NCBI GenBank assembly: GCA_001801025.1
Contig: MGWO01000001.1
Coordinates: 1 to 64,000 of the forward strand
Direction of reading: 5' to 3'
DNA: 64,000 bases
Origin: Gallionellales bacterium GWA2_54_124
GTDB lineage: Bacteria > Pseudomonadota > Gammaproteobacteria > Burkholderiales > Gallionellaceae
The notes beneath the pieces were generated by a model. That model was not told the origin of the DNA. It was given only the letters and a program-made list of their open reading frames with translations, and ran no database searches. Position 1 is the first letter of the stretch. Each line of letters starts with the position of its first letter. Below, one piece after another: positions 36,264 through 44,370 of this stretch. The position numbers and the translations under genes were made by a program.

Positions 36264-37352
36264 AATAGAATTCCTCAATCAGGGCAGTATGATCAACTTG
36301 CCGGCAAGATACGCATCTGGGCGCATGAGCTCGGGTTTCAGGCCGCAGGCATCACAGATGTCGATTTGTCCTGTGCGGAAGCCGGGTTGGAGGCATGGCT
36401 CGCCCAAGGGTTTCACGGCGAGATGGATTATATGGCAAAACATGGCGTCAAGCGCAGCCGGCCCGCTGATCTGGTGCCGGGTACGGTGCGCGTGATCAGT
36501 TTGCGGATGAACTACTGGCCGGGGGAGGCGCGTGATGGGGTCGAGGTGCTGGGGCAGGGGGAGTGTGCCTACATTTCGCGTTATGCTCTGGGGCGTGATT
36601 ATCACAAGTTGTTGCGCAAGCGTTTAGCGTTGCTTGCTGACAGGATACGCGGTGTAGTGGCCGAATTCGACGGACGGGTGTTTACCGACAGTGCACCGGT
36701 AATGGAGGTGGCGCTAGCCGGTAAGTCAGGTTTAGGCTGGCGAGGGAAGCATACGCTGCTGCTGACGCGCAATCAGGGCTCCTGGTTTTTTCTCGGGGAA
36801 ATCTATCTTAATCTGCCTTTGCCTGTCGATGTGCCGGTCGCAGCGCATTGCGGCAGTTGTGACGCGTGCATACGGATTTGCCCGACACAGGCAATTATCG
36901 CGCCGTACCTGCTGGATGCGCGGCGCTGTATATCTTATCTGACGATTGAATTTAAAGGCAGCATTCCGCCTGAGTTTCGTCCGCTGCTGGGCAACCGGAT
37001 TTACGGCTGTGACGATTGTCAGCTGGTCTGCCCATGGAATCGGTTTGCAAAGGTGACCGTGGAAGCTGATTTTGCCATTCGGCATCAATTGGATGATGTG
37101 GGCCTCGCTGAGCTGTTTGCATGGGATGAAGCGCAGTTCCGGGAGAAGCTGGCAGGCAGCGCCATACACCGCATCGGTCATGAGCAATGGCTGCGCAACA
37201 TCGCCGTGGCACTGGGCAATGCGCCGGCCAGCGAACAGGTTAGGGCGGCGCTGCAATCGAGGGTCAACCATCCTTCAGCGCTGGTAAGAGAGCATGTAGA
37301 GTGGGCACTGGCGCAACAGTTAAATCAGCACGCTGATTTTGATGTCAAATAG
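36258..37352 (+). CDS. queG: Epoxyqueuosine reductase
   Basis: 364 residues. FQAAGITDVDLSCAEAGLEAW and MDYMAKHG are the typical N-terminus. Two [4Fe-4S] motifs are clear: CGSCDACIRICPTQAI and CDDCQLVCPWNRF. The C-terminal region carries HEAT-like helices (HPSALVREHVEWALAQ). A cobalamin-dependent enzyme, it reduces epoxyqueuosine to queuosine in tRNA position 34. The track frame starts 35 codons earlier inside antisense tsaE and is rejected; MQNRIPQ fits the family. The divergent queG-tsaE arrangement is common in proteobacteria. Confidence 0.94.
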   Translation: MQNRIPQSGQYDQLAGKIRIWAHELGFQAAGITDVDLSCAEAGLEAWLAQGFHGEMDYMAKHGVKRSRPADLVPGTVRVISLRMNYWPGEARDGVEVLGQGECAYISRYALGRDYHKLLRKRLALLADRIRGVVAEFDGRVFTDSAPVMEVALAGKSGLGWRGKHTLLLTRNQGSWFFLGEIYLNLPLPVDVPVAAHCGSCDACIRICPTQAIIAPYLLDARRCISYLTIEFKGSIPPEFRPLLGNRIYGCDDCQLVCPWNRFAKVTVEADFAIRHQLDDVGLAELFAWDEAQFREKLAGSAIHRIGHEQWLRNIAVALGNAPASEQVRAALQSRVNHPSALVREHVEWALAQQLNQHADFDVK

Positions 37353-38221
37353 CTCGCCAGCCGACTCGTGACGGTATCGTTCCAGGGAGTGACTGCATCG
37401 TTCCAGTACCACGCTGTCCCGTTCTGATGAGTGAGTTCATCTGCCCATAGGGTCGCCATACCGGTCTGGGCCGTGCGCGGTTCTGCCGGGCCAGTCGCTG
37501 TATCGTGCCGGGTCGTCGCTGGATCGCCCCGACTCGTCGCTGCACAGGGGCGATCAGTCGTCTTTTCTGTCAGGTGTGTCGGTTGATAAGGCGGGTGTTG
37601 GAGTGCATCGTGCCAGGAGCCGCGCTGATCATGCGCAAGAGCAGCGCGAACGTGTGCCTGAGTAGAACGATCATGTGTCTGAGTAGAACGAACGTGTGCC
37701 TGAGTAGAACGAACGTGTGCCTGAGTAGAACGAACGTGTGCCTGAGTAGAACGAACGTGTGCCTGAGTAGAACGATCATGTGTCTGAGTAGAACGAACGT
37801 GTGCCTAAACAGAACGGTCATGTGCCTGAGCAGAACGAACGTGTCCCTGAGTAAAATGCAACAGCGCGTAGTCCGCCATAAGCATTCCACCGACAAAACG
37901 ATGCGGCAGAAGCCCGACTGACGGCATCGCCCTGTCAAGTCTGCACAGCAGCGAACTGAAAATTTTTGCTGAGCATTCGGGCGTTGTCGCTTTATGAAGC
38001 GACCAGCACATCCGAAGTCTGGATTGGGTAATGTTCAGGACGGGCATAAAATCTCTGAGAATAATACCTATCGCCGCTAAGATTCTCCTGATTGTTTAAT
38101 TTAATCAATTAAGTATAGACTTAGCTCGCCGTTGCTTTATCCGGTATTCACGCCTTTAAACCCTAGAGAATTTAGCAGGTCAGTACATTTCTTTTGCTTC
38201 TTAACGACAGGAGAATTCATC
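37353..38221. other. Non-coding region with tandem repeats
   Basis: About 870 bp between queG and the 233-aa gene. The left part (37360-37560) contains loose repeats around ATCGTTCCAG and GTCGCTG; the middle is the 21-bp array; the right part (37860-38220) has an AT-rich segment that may hold the promoter of the next gene. Frames spanning the array on both strands lack ribosome sites. Confidence 0.5.
37647..37856. repeat. Ten-copy 21-bp tandem repeat
   Basis: Ten consecutive 21-bp units with consensus CGAACGTGTGCCTGAGTAGAA. Units 1, 3, 4, 5 and 6 are identical; units 2 and 7 share the variant CGATCATGTGTCTGAGTAGAA; units 8-10 are more diverged. The shared variant in units 2 and 7 suggests duplication of a block of five. 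There are no spacers, so it is not CRISPR. On the plus strand one frame is open (CLSRTNV); all three minus frames are open. A coding role is not supported by a start signal. Confidence 0.95.
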
Positions 38222-38923
38222 ATGACAACACGCAATCAGCCTTACTTCCCCGGCTCCGAGTCAGCCAGCATAGCCTGGCTTATTCATTTTGCAGCTAAGC
38301 TTGCTCCATGCGGCGAGCAACTCGGGCTGTCCGCCGAGGAAATCGCAGCGACGCTGGCAGACATAAAATTCTACGTCTGGTATATCACGACTTATTATCC
38401 GGGTATACAGCAGGCCGGCCTTGAGGCCACCGCCTACAAAAATATACTCGCCTATGATCCGGCCAACACACTGCGTCCACTCCCTGTCATGGCTTCATAT
38501 GAAGATGCGCCGGCCGTGAGACCTGCGGGAATTTTGTCGCGGCTGTTCAACCTGATTCAGCGCATCAAACTCAGTCCGGCTTACAGCGCTGCCATCGGTC
38601 AGGACCTGGGAATTATCGGTACTCAATCGATCGATACGCATAATTATCCCGGGTTGACGCTGGAAATACAGCGCAATGAAACTCAGGAATATGTCGTTGT
38701 AAAATTTACCAAGTATCAGCACGATGCTGTCGCTATCGAATCGCGCCGCAGCAACGGAGAGTGGGAAAATATGGGGATTTCGTTAAAAAAACCGTGGCTG
38801 GATATGCGGCCTTTGCTGGTGGCAGGCGTACCCGAAGTGCGCGAATATCGAATACGCTGGTATAACGATCCTACGACCAGCGGCGAATTCAGCCCCGTAC
38901 AGAAAATTACCGTTGGTCCGTAA
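38222..38923 (+). CDS. Hypothetical protein, 233 aa
   Basis: The ATG at 38222 has GACAGGAG at good spacing; the upstream 30 codons of the track frame are not needed. The N-terminal half is helical (IAWLIHFAAKLAPCGEQLGL, ATLADIKFYVWYI); the C-terminal half (about 135-230) looks like a beta-sandwich of fibronectin type, with YVVVKFTKYQHDAVAIESRR and VREYRIRWYNDPTTSGEFSP. There is no signal peptide. Proteins of this layout occur in several phyla without known function. It is apparently monocistronic. Confidence 0.75.
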   Translation: MTTRNQPYFPGSESASIAWLIHFAAKLAPCGEQLGLSAEEIAATLADIKFYVWYITTYYPGIQQAGLEATAYKNILAYDPANTLRPLPVMASYEDAPAVRPAGILSRLFNLIQRIKLSPAYSAAIGQDLGIIGTQSIDTHNYPGLTLEIQRNETQEYVVVKFTKYQHDAVAIESRRSNGEWENMGISLKKPWLDMRPLLVAGVPEVREYRIRWYNDPTTSGEFSPVQKITVGP

Positions 38924-39129
38924 AAAACAGGTGCCTGTTGCGTTCAAAAAACTGATGGCGCAATAGGCATACTCGGCCAATATCTGCTTTTCGGTCTTTA
39001 ATTTCGTCTTGGGAATACCCGCTAACGAGACTTAACGGTCGTTCGCGACGGGCAGCTTCCTAGCAGTCAATTCAGCGGAAAATATCTTCTTACGAAACAT
39101 AAGGGATAGTCGCAATCAAACTTGATACG

Positions 39130-39750
39130 TTAACTATTCCCTTTGCGGCAATAACAATAGACAAACTGCTGATCTGTGCCAAACGGGGTGTGATGTACCT
39201 CCTTTTCGTGTGCGACCAGCAGGAACGCATCACCGAATTCAGCGTGTAAACTTTCAGGCTGGTATCTCATCACAGGCAGGCCACTGCATTTTTCCGGGCC
39301 ATCCTCTGCAAAAGTTGCAATGATGACATGACCGCCTGGACGAACTGAACGCATCACCCGCTCAACATAAGCTTGGCGGTCAGCAGGGTCAGTCAGAAAA
39401 TGGAATACCGCACGATCATGCCAGATGTCGAAACAATGTACAGGAAATTCCGCATGCGTAATATCACCTTCCATCCAGTGCACGGCATCCGCACGTTTTC
39501 CCAAACGCTGCCGAGCAACGGTAAGTGCAGCTCCAGACAAATCAAGTATGGTTAAGTGACTGAAGCCCTCTGATGCAAGATCATCAACCAGTGTAGAGGC
39601 TCCGCCACCAACGTCGATAATTGCGGCGTCTTTACTCAACCCCGTGTTGTGAATCAGCCGAAGCGATTGATCGGCATGTTCCTGAAACCAGCTAACCGAA
39701 TCAGAGGCCTTGGTTGCATAAACCTGTTCCCAATGTTGCTTGCTATCCAT
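39130..39750 (-). CDS. Class I SAM-dependent methyltransferase
   Basis: 206 residues of the Rossmann methyltransferase fold. AAIIDVGGGASTLVDDL is motif I, LTILDLSGAAL carries the acidic residue for the SAM ribose, VHWMEGDI precedes motif III, and FDIWHDRAVFHFLTDP is the motif IV area. The substrate is unknown. YATKASDSVSWFQEH at the N-terminus recalls families near thiopurine or tellurite-type methyltransferases, which is only suggestive. It starts 11 bp after the DsrE-like gene, with AAGGAAG upstream, so the two are one operon. Confidence 0.85.
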   Translation of the reverse strand: MDSKQHWEQVYATKASDSVSWFQEHADQSLRLIHNTGLSKDAAIIDVGGGASTLVDDLASEGFSHLTILDLSGAALTVARQRLGKRADAVHWMEGDITHAEFPVHCFDIWHDRAVFHFLTDPADRQAYVERVMRSVRPGGHVIIATFAEDGPEKCSGLPVMRYQPESLHAEFGDAFLLVAHEKEVHHTPFGTDQQFVYCYCRKGNS

Positions 39751-39761
39751 GTGTAACTTCC

Positions 39762-40082
39762 TTAAAAACTCAGCACTTTGTCCGAATCACGGATCAGCGT
39801 ATGCAAATCCTGCATTGTGGACATAGGACAAATATCAGAAGCCACTGACTGGCGTAATTTCAGGCAAGTGCCACAAGCCAGGATTGCACCACCTACCTCT
39901 ACAAAATTTCGCATCTGACCGAGGACATCAAATTTTTCAGTGGCTAGCAATTCAGCTTCTACACCTTTTCCCAATAAAAATACTGAAACTGCATCACCTT
40001 GCTTCAAAGAAAACACACCCAAGCGGAATGCGTTCCAGACAGTTTCGGGGTCATTCGAGTAGATCACAATACCGAGTTTCAT
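39762..40082 (-). CDS. DsrE family protein
   Basis: 106 residues of the DsrE/DsrF-like fold: KLGIVIYSNDPETVWNAFRL, DAVSVFLLGKGVE, then ILACGTCLKLRQ. The Cys in ACGTC matches the position used by some DsrE-type persulfide carriers. Members relay sulfur in tRNA thiolation or sulfur oxidation, but many single-gene members lack a defined job. It is transcribed ahead of the methyltransferase. A sulfur or chalcogen handling role for the pair is a guess. Confidence 0.8.
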   Translation of the reverse strand: MKLGIVIYSNDPETVWNAFRLGVFSLKQGDAVSVFLLGKGVEAELLATEKFDVLGQMRNFVEVGGAILACGTCLKLRQSVASDICPMSTMQDLHTLIRDSDKVLSF

Positions 40083-40327
40083 TATCCATCTCCCTGTTAA
40101 TTAGTCTGCGGCAATGATGGCCACTGTCAGTGATTATTTGATCATCAACCAAGCTACAACAAGATTCTCGCAATTGGTAAATTGGGTGCATTATGCAACG
40201 CATGCTGGCATGTGGGTATCTGCTTGATCCGTTAGGCATGCAAATCATGAGTTGACGCAGCATGCGAAATCTCCGCCATCAACATCTATAGATAAGCCAC
40301 TCGCATAGTTGAACCATATCAATAACG

Positions 40328-40795
40328 TTATTGGCGGAATGTCGCATGACACTGCACGCAATAGTCCATCGTGGTTCGCAAAGCTTGCAGCGAATTTTTC
40401 ATATCCTTCTTTTTTAGGGTTTCACCTAGATCATCGCCGCTCTGGTGGAATGCCAAGCCGAGCTGCCTGAATTTTTCGTTATCCGACATAGTCGAGCACA
40501 TTTTTTTCATCTCATCTGTCAATCCAAGATCAGAATGTGCAACTTGTGCAGCCTGATTGAATTCATTTTTTGCCAGATGCCCAACAATAGACTGAATGGC
40601 AACCACATGCGAACGCATATTTTTCAGTTGATGCTGTTTCATTTCCGGTGATAAGCCAAGAGAAAGACGCTCATCCATTATGTGTTGGTGGTGCATGGCA
40701 TGATGATCCATAGCAACGCCTTCATCAGCGATAGACTGGCTCATGGTCAGATAGCCACAAAACAAGATTACAAACAGCGCAGAAATTTTTTTCAT
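40328..40795 (-). CDS. Cytochrome c'-like periplasmic protein
   Basis: 155 residues with a signal peptide (ISALFVILFCGYLTMSQSIA), a His/Met-rich stretch (MDHHAMHHQHIMDE) and a four-helix-type body ending in YCVQCHATFR, a C-terminal CXXCH as in cytochrome c' and cytochrome b562-like folds. The C-terminal haem site and length fit the cytochrome c' group, whose members bind NO or CO. The His/Met-rich part might bind copper. It is divergent from a Crp/Fnr gene, with an FNR-like palindrome between them. Confidence 0.75.
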   Translation of the reverse strand: MKKISALFVILFCGYLTMSQSIADEGVAMDHHAMHHQHIMDERLSLGLSPEMKQHQLKNMRSHVVAIQSIVGHLAKNEFNQAAQVAHSDLGLTDEMKKMCSTMSDNEKFRQLGLAFHQSGDDLGETLKKKDMKNSLQALRTTMDYCVQCHATFRQ

Positions 40796-40881
40796 TTAAT
40801 TACGTCCCCAAAAGTGATGTACAGAAAACCCCGCCTTTTTGCGGCGGACTATATTATTGGGTAGCAGGTTATCCACCTGTT

Positions 40882-40895
40882 ATGATTCAGATCAT
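40882..40895. promoter_or_regulatory. FNR/CRP-type palindrome
   Basis: ATGATTCAGATCAT keeps the TGAT-N4-ATCA core of FNR-type sites. It lies 24 bp before the Crp/Fnr start and 87 bp before the divergent cytochrome gene start, so it could mediate autoregulation and control of the cytochrome. Confidence 0.6.
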
Positions 40896-40918
40896 ATTAA
40901 TCTTCCCGATAACATCAC

Positions 40919-41530
40919 ATGGACTGGCCACTACTGATTGAATCCCAACCACTCTTAAAACACGTACCAAATGAGCTGCGTCATGTAACACAATGCAGAA
41001 ATATGACAAAGGGGGATACCATTTTCAGAATTGGCGACTCAGTACGTAACTTATTTTGCGTCGTAAAGGGTGAGGTGCAACTGATTCGTCACGACATACG
41101 CGGCACAAAAATCGTTTTACAACGCTCACGTAGCGGATTCTTCGCCGAGGCCAGTCTTGGCGGTACAGCGTACCATTGTGACGCTCTGGCCGCCGAAACA
41201 GGAGTGCTGCTGTTTTTCCCTATTGCGGCATTCCGTACCGCACTGGATCAAAACGCAGCTTTTCGCAATGTTTGGATTGAGCAGCTTGCACGTGAAGTAC
41301 GAAAACTGCGCGCCCAATGTGAGCGACTAAACCTAAACGGTGCTGCAGACAGGATTATTCATTACATTGAGTCCGAAGGCATCAATGATGCTGTCACTTT
41401 GAAGCAACCGCGCAAAGCGTGGGCATCTGAGCTAGGGTTAAGCCATGAATCGCTTTATCGCACCTTGAAGCGACTTAGCGATCAGGGCACACTCAGTATC
41501 GACGGCAATAAGATTTCGCTTGTCTCATGA
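40919..41530 (+). CDS. Crp/Fnr family transcriptional regulator
   Basis: 203 residues. A cyclic-nucleotide-binding-type beta barrel (about 20-115; GDTIFRIGDSVRNLFCVVKG), a dimer helix (about 120-145), and a winged HTH (about 155-200; ASELGLSHESLYRTLKRLSDQG). In the recognition helix E and R occupy the positions used by FNR and CRP to read TGA-containing half sites, consistent with the palindrome upstream. There is no N-terminal four-Cys cluster, so it is not FNR proper; it is possibly a DNR/NnrR-like or haem-dependent sensor. The ligand is unknown. Confidence 0.87.
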   Translation: MDWPLLIESQPLLKHVPNELRHVTQCRNMTKGDTIFRIGDSVRNLFCVVKGEVQLIRHDIRGTKIVLQRSRSGFFAEASLGGTAYHCDALAAETGVLLFFPIAAFRTALDQNAAFRNVWIEQLAREVRKLRAQCERLNLNGAADRIIHYIESEGINDAVTLKQPRKAWASELGLSHESLYRTLKRLSDQGTLSIDGNKISLVS

Positions 41531-42095
41531 ATCAATGAAAGCACGATTTCCCCAACCGAGCATTAACACACAGCAGAATCTATGGACAAAACAGGAACTC
41601 TGGATACCCCATCTCATCAAGATCGCCAGCTCCTTGGACTATCTTCATGTTTTTTCTTCGTTTGGGACTCACATCTTTCAGCGGGCCGTCGCGCATCTTG
41701 GCAATTTGAGGCAGGAGTTTGCGAACAGCAGCTTTGTCGCTGGATATGTCACAGGTTGACTGGCAGCATTGGCATATTGCGGCTCATCGCCAATATCTGC
41801 TTTGATGCATTGCAATATTAGTTTGTGAAGTCATTATGCATTCATTGAATACAAGTGCTATAGACAGCGGGACACAATTGAGCATTAGATATTAGTTACA
41901 TAGCTAATCAGACACTGCTCAAACCGTCGCTGCGAGAAGTTTGGGAGTAGCGCAGTGCCATGGTGGGACGCAACGCGGCAACCCAGAATCGATTTTAAAT
42001 CTGCCGCCCGCCACGCACACCGCTTCGCGCTTCTAAAGGCGTCGGTTGTAGTGGGTGCTGGCGCAGCACGCCCTGTGCGGATTGGGGCGGTCGCT
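41531..42095. other. Intergenic region with possible gene remnants
   Basis: 565 bp between the Crp/Fnr gene and rlmM. Several overlapping track frames exist but none has a ribosome site. On the minus strand, reading left from about 41750, a frame gives AAVRKLLPQIAKMRDGPLKD then SPKRRKNMKIV and a stop near 41580. It looks protein-like but has no start codon and a stop just upstream, so it may be a decayed gene. Confidence 0.35.
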
Positions 42096-43613
42096 TTAGC
42101 GGTTTTTGGTTTTACTCAGGAATACCGTGATTTCTTCTCTGTCGTGATAGAGCTGCTTTGCGATCAGTTTGTAGCTGATGCCTTCCATATCCAGCTGCTT
42201 CCGGATGCCGCCCAGCGCTGCATCAGTTGCGGTGATGCGCTGCTTCATCGGAAGTTTAAGGTTGAAGATTGCGTGTTTGCACCAGCCTGAGACAAACCAT
42301 TTCCCGATCAGCTCGGCGACTTTGTCAGGCTTTTCCACCATGTCGCAAATCAGCCAGTCGACCGCTTTGCGCGGCGTGAACTTGAAGCCGTCCTGCATCA
42401 GATGTTCGACCGCCGGATTTTTCGCCAGCACGCCTTTCATCGGCCCATTGTCGACGGCGGTTACGCGCATGCCGCGTTTGACCATCTGCCATGTCCAGCC
42501 GCCGGGTGCAGCACCCAAATCTACCGCCGTCATGCCTGAACGCAGCAGTCGGGACTGTTCGCCCTTATCCATAAATACATCAATCGCTTCGGCGAGTTTT
42601 AACGTGGAGCGGCTGGGCGCTTCAGCCGGCATGGATTGGCGACTGATTCCCATCAGTGCATCCGCGCTGTTATACGGATCGCTCGTGCCGATCAGGGCGG
42701 CGGATTTGTCAGGGAAGAAAATATGCAGGCGCGGTAATTTGCGACTCTCCGCAGGATCCGTGTCAACCAGTCGTCCCAGCTCTCGCAGTGCAGTCTCCAG
42801 CAAGGGCTGAAAACGACGGGTGAAGGCGGTGAGTGTCTTGCCATCGTTGGTGTCGGGCACTTCGAGCCACAGGGTGCCAAAGGTGCCGGGCAGTGCGGCA
42901 ATCGCACTGAGGATGGGGGTTAGGCGATCCCGTTCGGGCAGCTCTTCGATGATGTGGTGCAAACAGATCAGTTGGCGCGAAAAAATCAGTTCACTGTAAG
43001 CGAGCGATTGTCCGTTGATGGCAACCAGCGCATAGCCGCTATTGGGCAGAATGCCGGGTTGTTCGCCCAGTACCGGGCGTTGTCGGCGTGCCTGTCCTAC
43101 GGCTTCTTGCGTACAGTCTTGCTCAAAGCCCGGGCGGCAATACAGCAGCCAGTGTGTCAATGCGCCATTATTTGAAGTGGCTGCATGCGGTTTTTGGGTG
43201 ACAGGCGGCGCCACATTCAAATCCAGCAGTCTGGACATCTTGGTGCCGACGCGGCGTGGCGGGGCTACGGGTGCCGGCGCAATTTTTGATTTAGCGGCGG
43301 GTTTGCCGCCGGTACGCGGTGCGGGATTGCCGCGGCCGGCCGTTTTGTCTGTTTGGCGCGGCACTGCATTGCCTCGAGCGGGTGCTTTATTTTCGGTCTG
43401 GCGCGGTGTTGCATTGCCTCGCGCAGAAGTTTTCTCCTCATGACGCGTTGCCGGCGCGCGGCGCGCTGATGGCGCGGGTTTTGAGTCAACTGCTTTCGTG
43501 CCGCCCTCGCGACGCGGCTTAGCGCTCGCTCCGTCGGGTGTTCTTTTCGCTTCAGTGCGGCGCGGCTTTGCCGTATCGGTTGAGGCTCTTTTTGGTTTTG
43601 GTGTCGTTTGCAT
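42096..43613 (-). CDS. rlmM: 23S rRNA 2'-O-ribose methyltransferase RlmM with basic N-terminal extension
   Basis: 505 residues, compared with about 366 in E. coli RlmM. Residues ~150-505 are the RlmM core: WLLYCRPGFEQDCTQEA starts the THUMP-like part, and VDLGAAPGGWTWQMV and VTAVDNGPM bind SAM; LICDMVEKP and FNLKLPMKQR are in the catalytic half. The enzyme methylates C2498 of 23S rRNA. Residues 1-145 are Lys, Arg, Ala and Pro-rich, predicted disordered, with near-repeats such as ARGNATPRQTENK and ARGNAVPRQTDK. The extension probably binds RNA. It is divergent from the HAD gene with an 82-bp gap. Confidence 0.9.
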   Translation of the reverse strand: MQTTPKPKRASTDTAKPRRTEAKRTPDGASAKPRREGGTKAVDSKPAPSARRAPATRHEEKTSARGNATPRQTENKAPARGNAVPRQTDKTAGRGNPAPRTGGKPAAKSKIAPAPVAPPRRVGTKMSRLLDLNVAPPVTQKPHAATSNNGALTHWLLYCRPGFEQDCTQEAVGQARRQRPVLGEQPGILPNSGYALVAINGQSLAYSELIFSRQLICLHHIIEELPERDRLTPILSAIAALPGTFGTLWLEVPDTNDGKTLTAFTRRFQPLLETALRELGRLVDTDPAESRKLPRLHIFFPDKSAALIGTSDPYNSADALMGISRQSMPAEAPSRSTLKLAEAIDVFMDKGEQSRLLRSGMTAVDLGAAPGGWTWQMVKRGMRVTAVDNGPMKGVLAKNPAVEHLMQDGFKFTPRKAVDWLICDMVEKPDKVAELIGKWFVSGWCKHAIFNLKLPMKQRITATDAALGGIRKQLDMEGISYKLIAKQLYHDREEITVFLSKTKNR

Positions 43614-43695
43614 AGGGCGTATTGTGGCACAGGTTGGGGAGGGAAGCGCTAAGGTGGTAATATCTCGCGTTCTTTTTTGTACAGATATAACGTAA

Positions 43696-44352
43696 ATGAG
43701 TAAACGCTACGACTTGATCGTGTTCGACTGGGACGGGACGGTGATGGATTCCACGGCGATTATCGCAGGCTCCATTCAGTCGGCCTGTCGCGACCTGGAA
43801 CTGACGGTGCCCGATGATGACACGGCGCGCCATGTGATTGGCTTAGGCTTGATGCAGGCCTTGCGTCACGCCGTGCCCGATGCGCCTGAGGCGATGTATG
43901 AACCGCTGGTGGCGCGCTACCGGCATCACTTTTTATCGCAGGATCAGGCCATTCCTTTGTTCGATGGCGCGCGCGAGACCATCGTTGAATTGCATGAGGC
44001 AGGTTACAGCTTAGGGGTTGCGACCGGCAAGAATCGGGCGGGACTCGATCGGGTGCTCGAATCAACCGGCATGAAACGCTATTTTCACGCGACGCGCACC
44101 GCCGATATGACGGCGTCCAAGCCGCATCCTGCGATGTTGCTGGAACTGATGGCGGAATTGGCTGTCAGTGCAGAGCGCACGTTGATGGTGGGCGATACCA
44201 CGCACGACGTGCTGCTGGCGCAAAATGCCGGCGTGGATGTGGTCGCTGTCGCGTTTGGCGCACATCCTGAAGAGCAGTTGCTGGCGCTGCAACCTCTGGC
44301 ACTGATGCAGGATTTTTCGCAGTTGCGTGCCTGGTTCAGGCTTAATGCATAA
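43696..44352 (+). CDS. HAD hydrolase, phosphoglycolate phosphatase-like
   Basis: 218 residues of HAD subfamily IA. The nucleophile Asp lies in FDWDGTVMDS, motif II is GVATGKNRAGL, motif III Lys is TASKPHP, and motif IV is MVGDTTHDVLLA. The cap is helical (about 15-90). Family members dephosphorylate small phosphates such as phosphoglycolate or pyrophosphate; the substrate here is not determined. It lies 18 bp before sppA, an arrangement seen in many betaproteobacteria. Confidence 0.88.
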   Translation: MSKRYDLIVFDWDGTVMDSTAIIAGSIQSACRDLELTVPDDDTARHVIGLGLMQALRHAVPDAPEAMYEPLVARYRHHFLSQDQAIPLFDGARETIVELHEAGYSLGVATGKNRAGLDRVLESTGMKRYFHATRTADMTASKPHPAMLLELMAELAVSAERTLMVGDTTHDVLLAQNAGVDVVAVAFGAHPEEQLLALQPLALMQDFSQLRAWFRLNA

Positions 44353-44370
44353 CAATTATTAAGGAACAAA

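Noticed and set aside
37647-37856. CRISPR array
   Set aside because: Units are directly adjacent with no unique spacers and no cas genes are nearby.
37505-37938. Opposing ORFs of 138 and 122 codons with heptad repeats (CLSRTNV; HTFVLLR)
   Set aside because: They exist only because a 21-bp tandem repeat keeps frames open; no ribosome sites and no known family.
42178-42810. 210-codon ORF antisense to rlmM
   Set aside because: Shadow of a well-supported gene.
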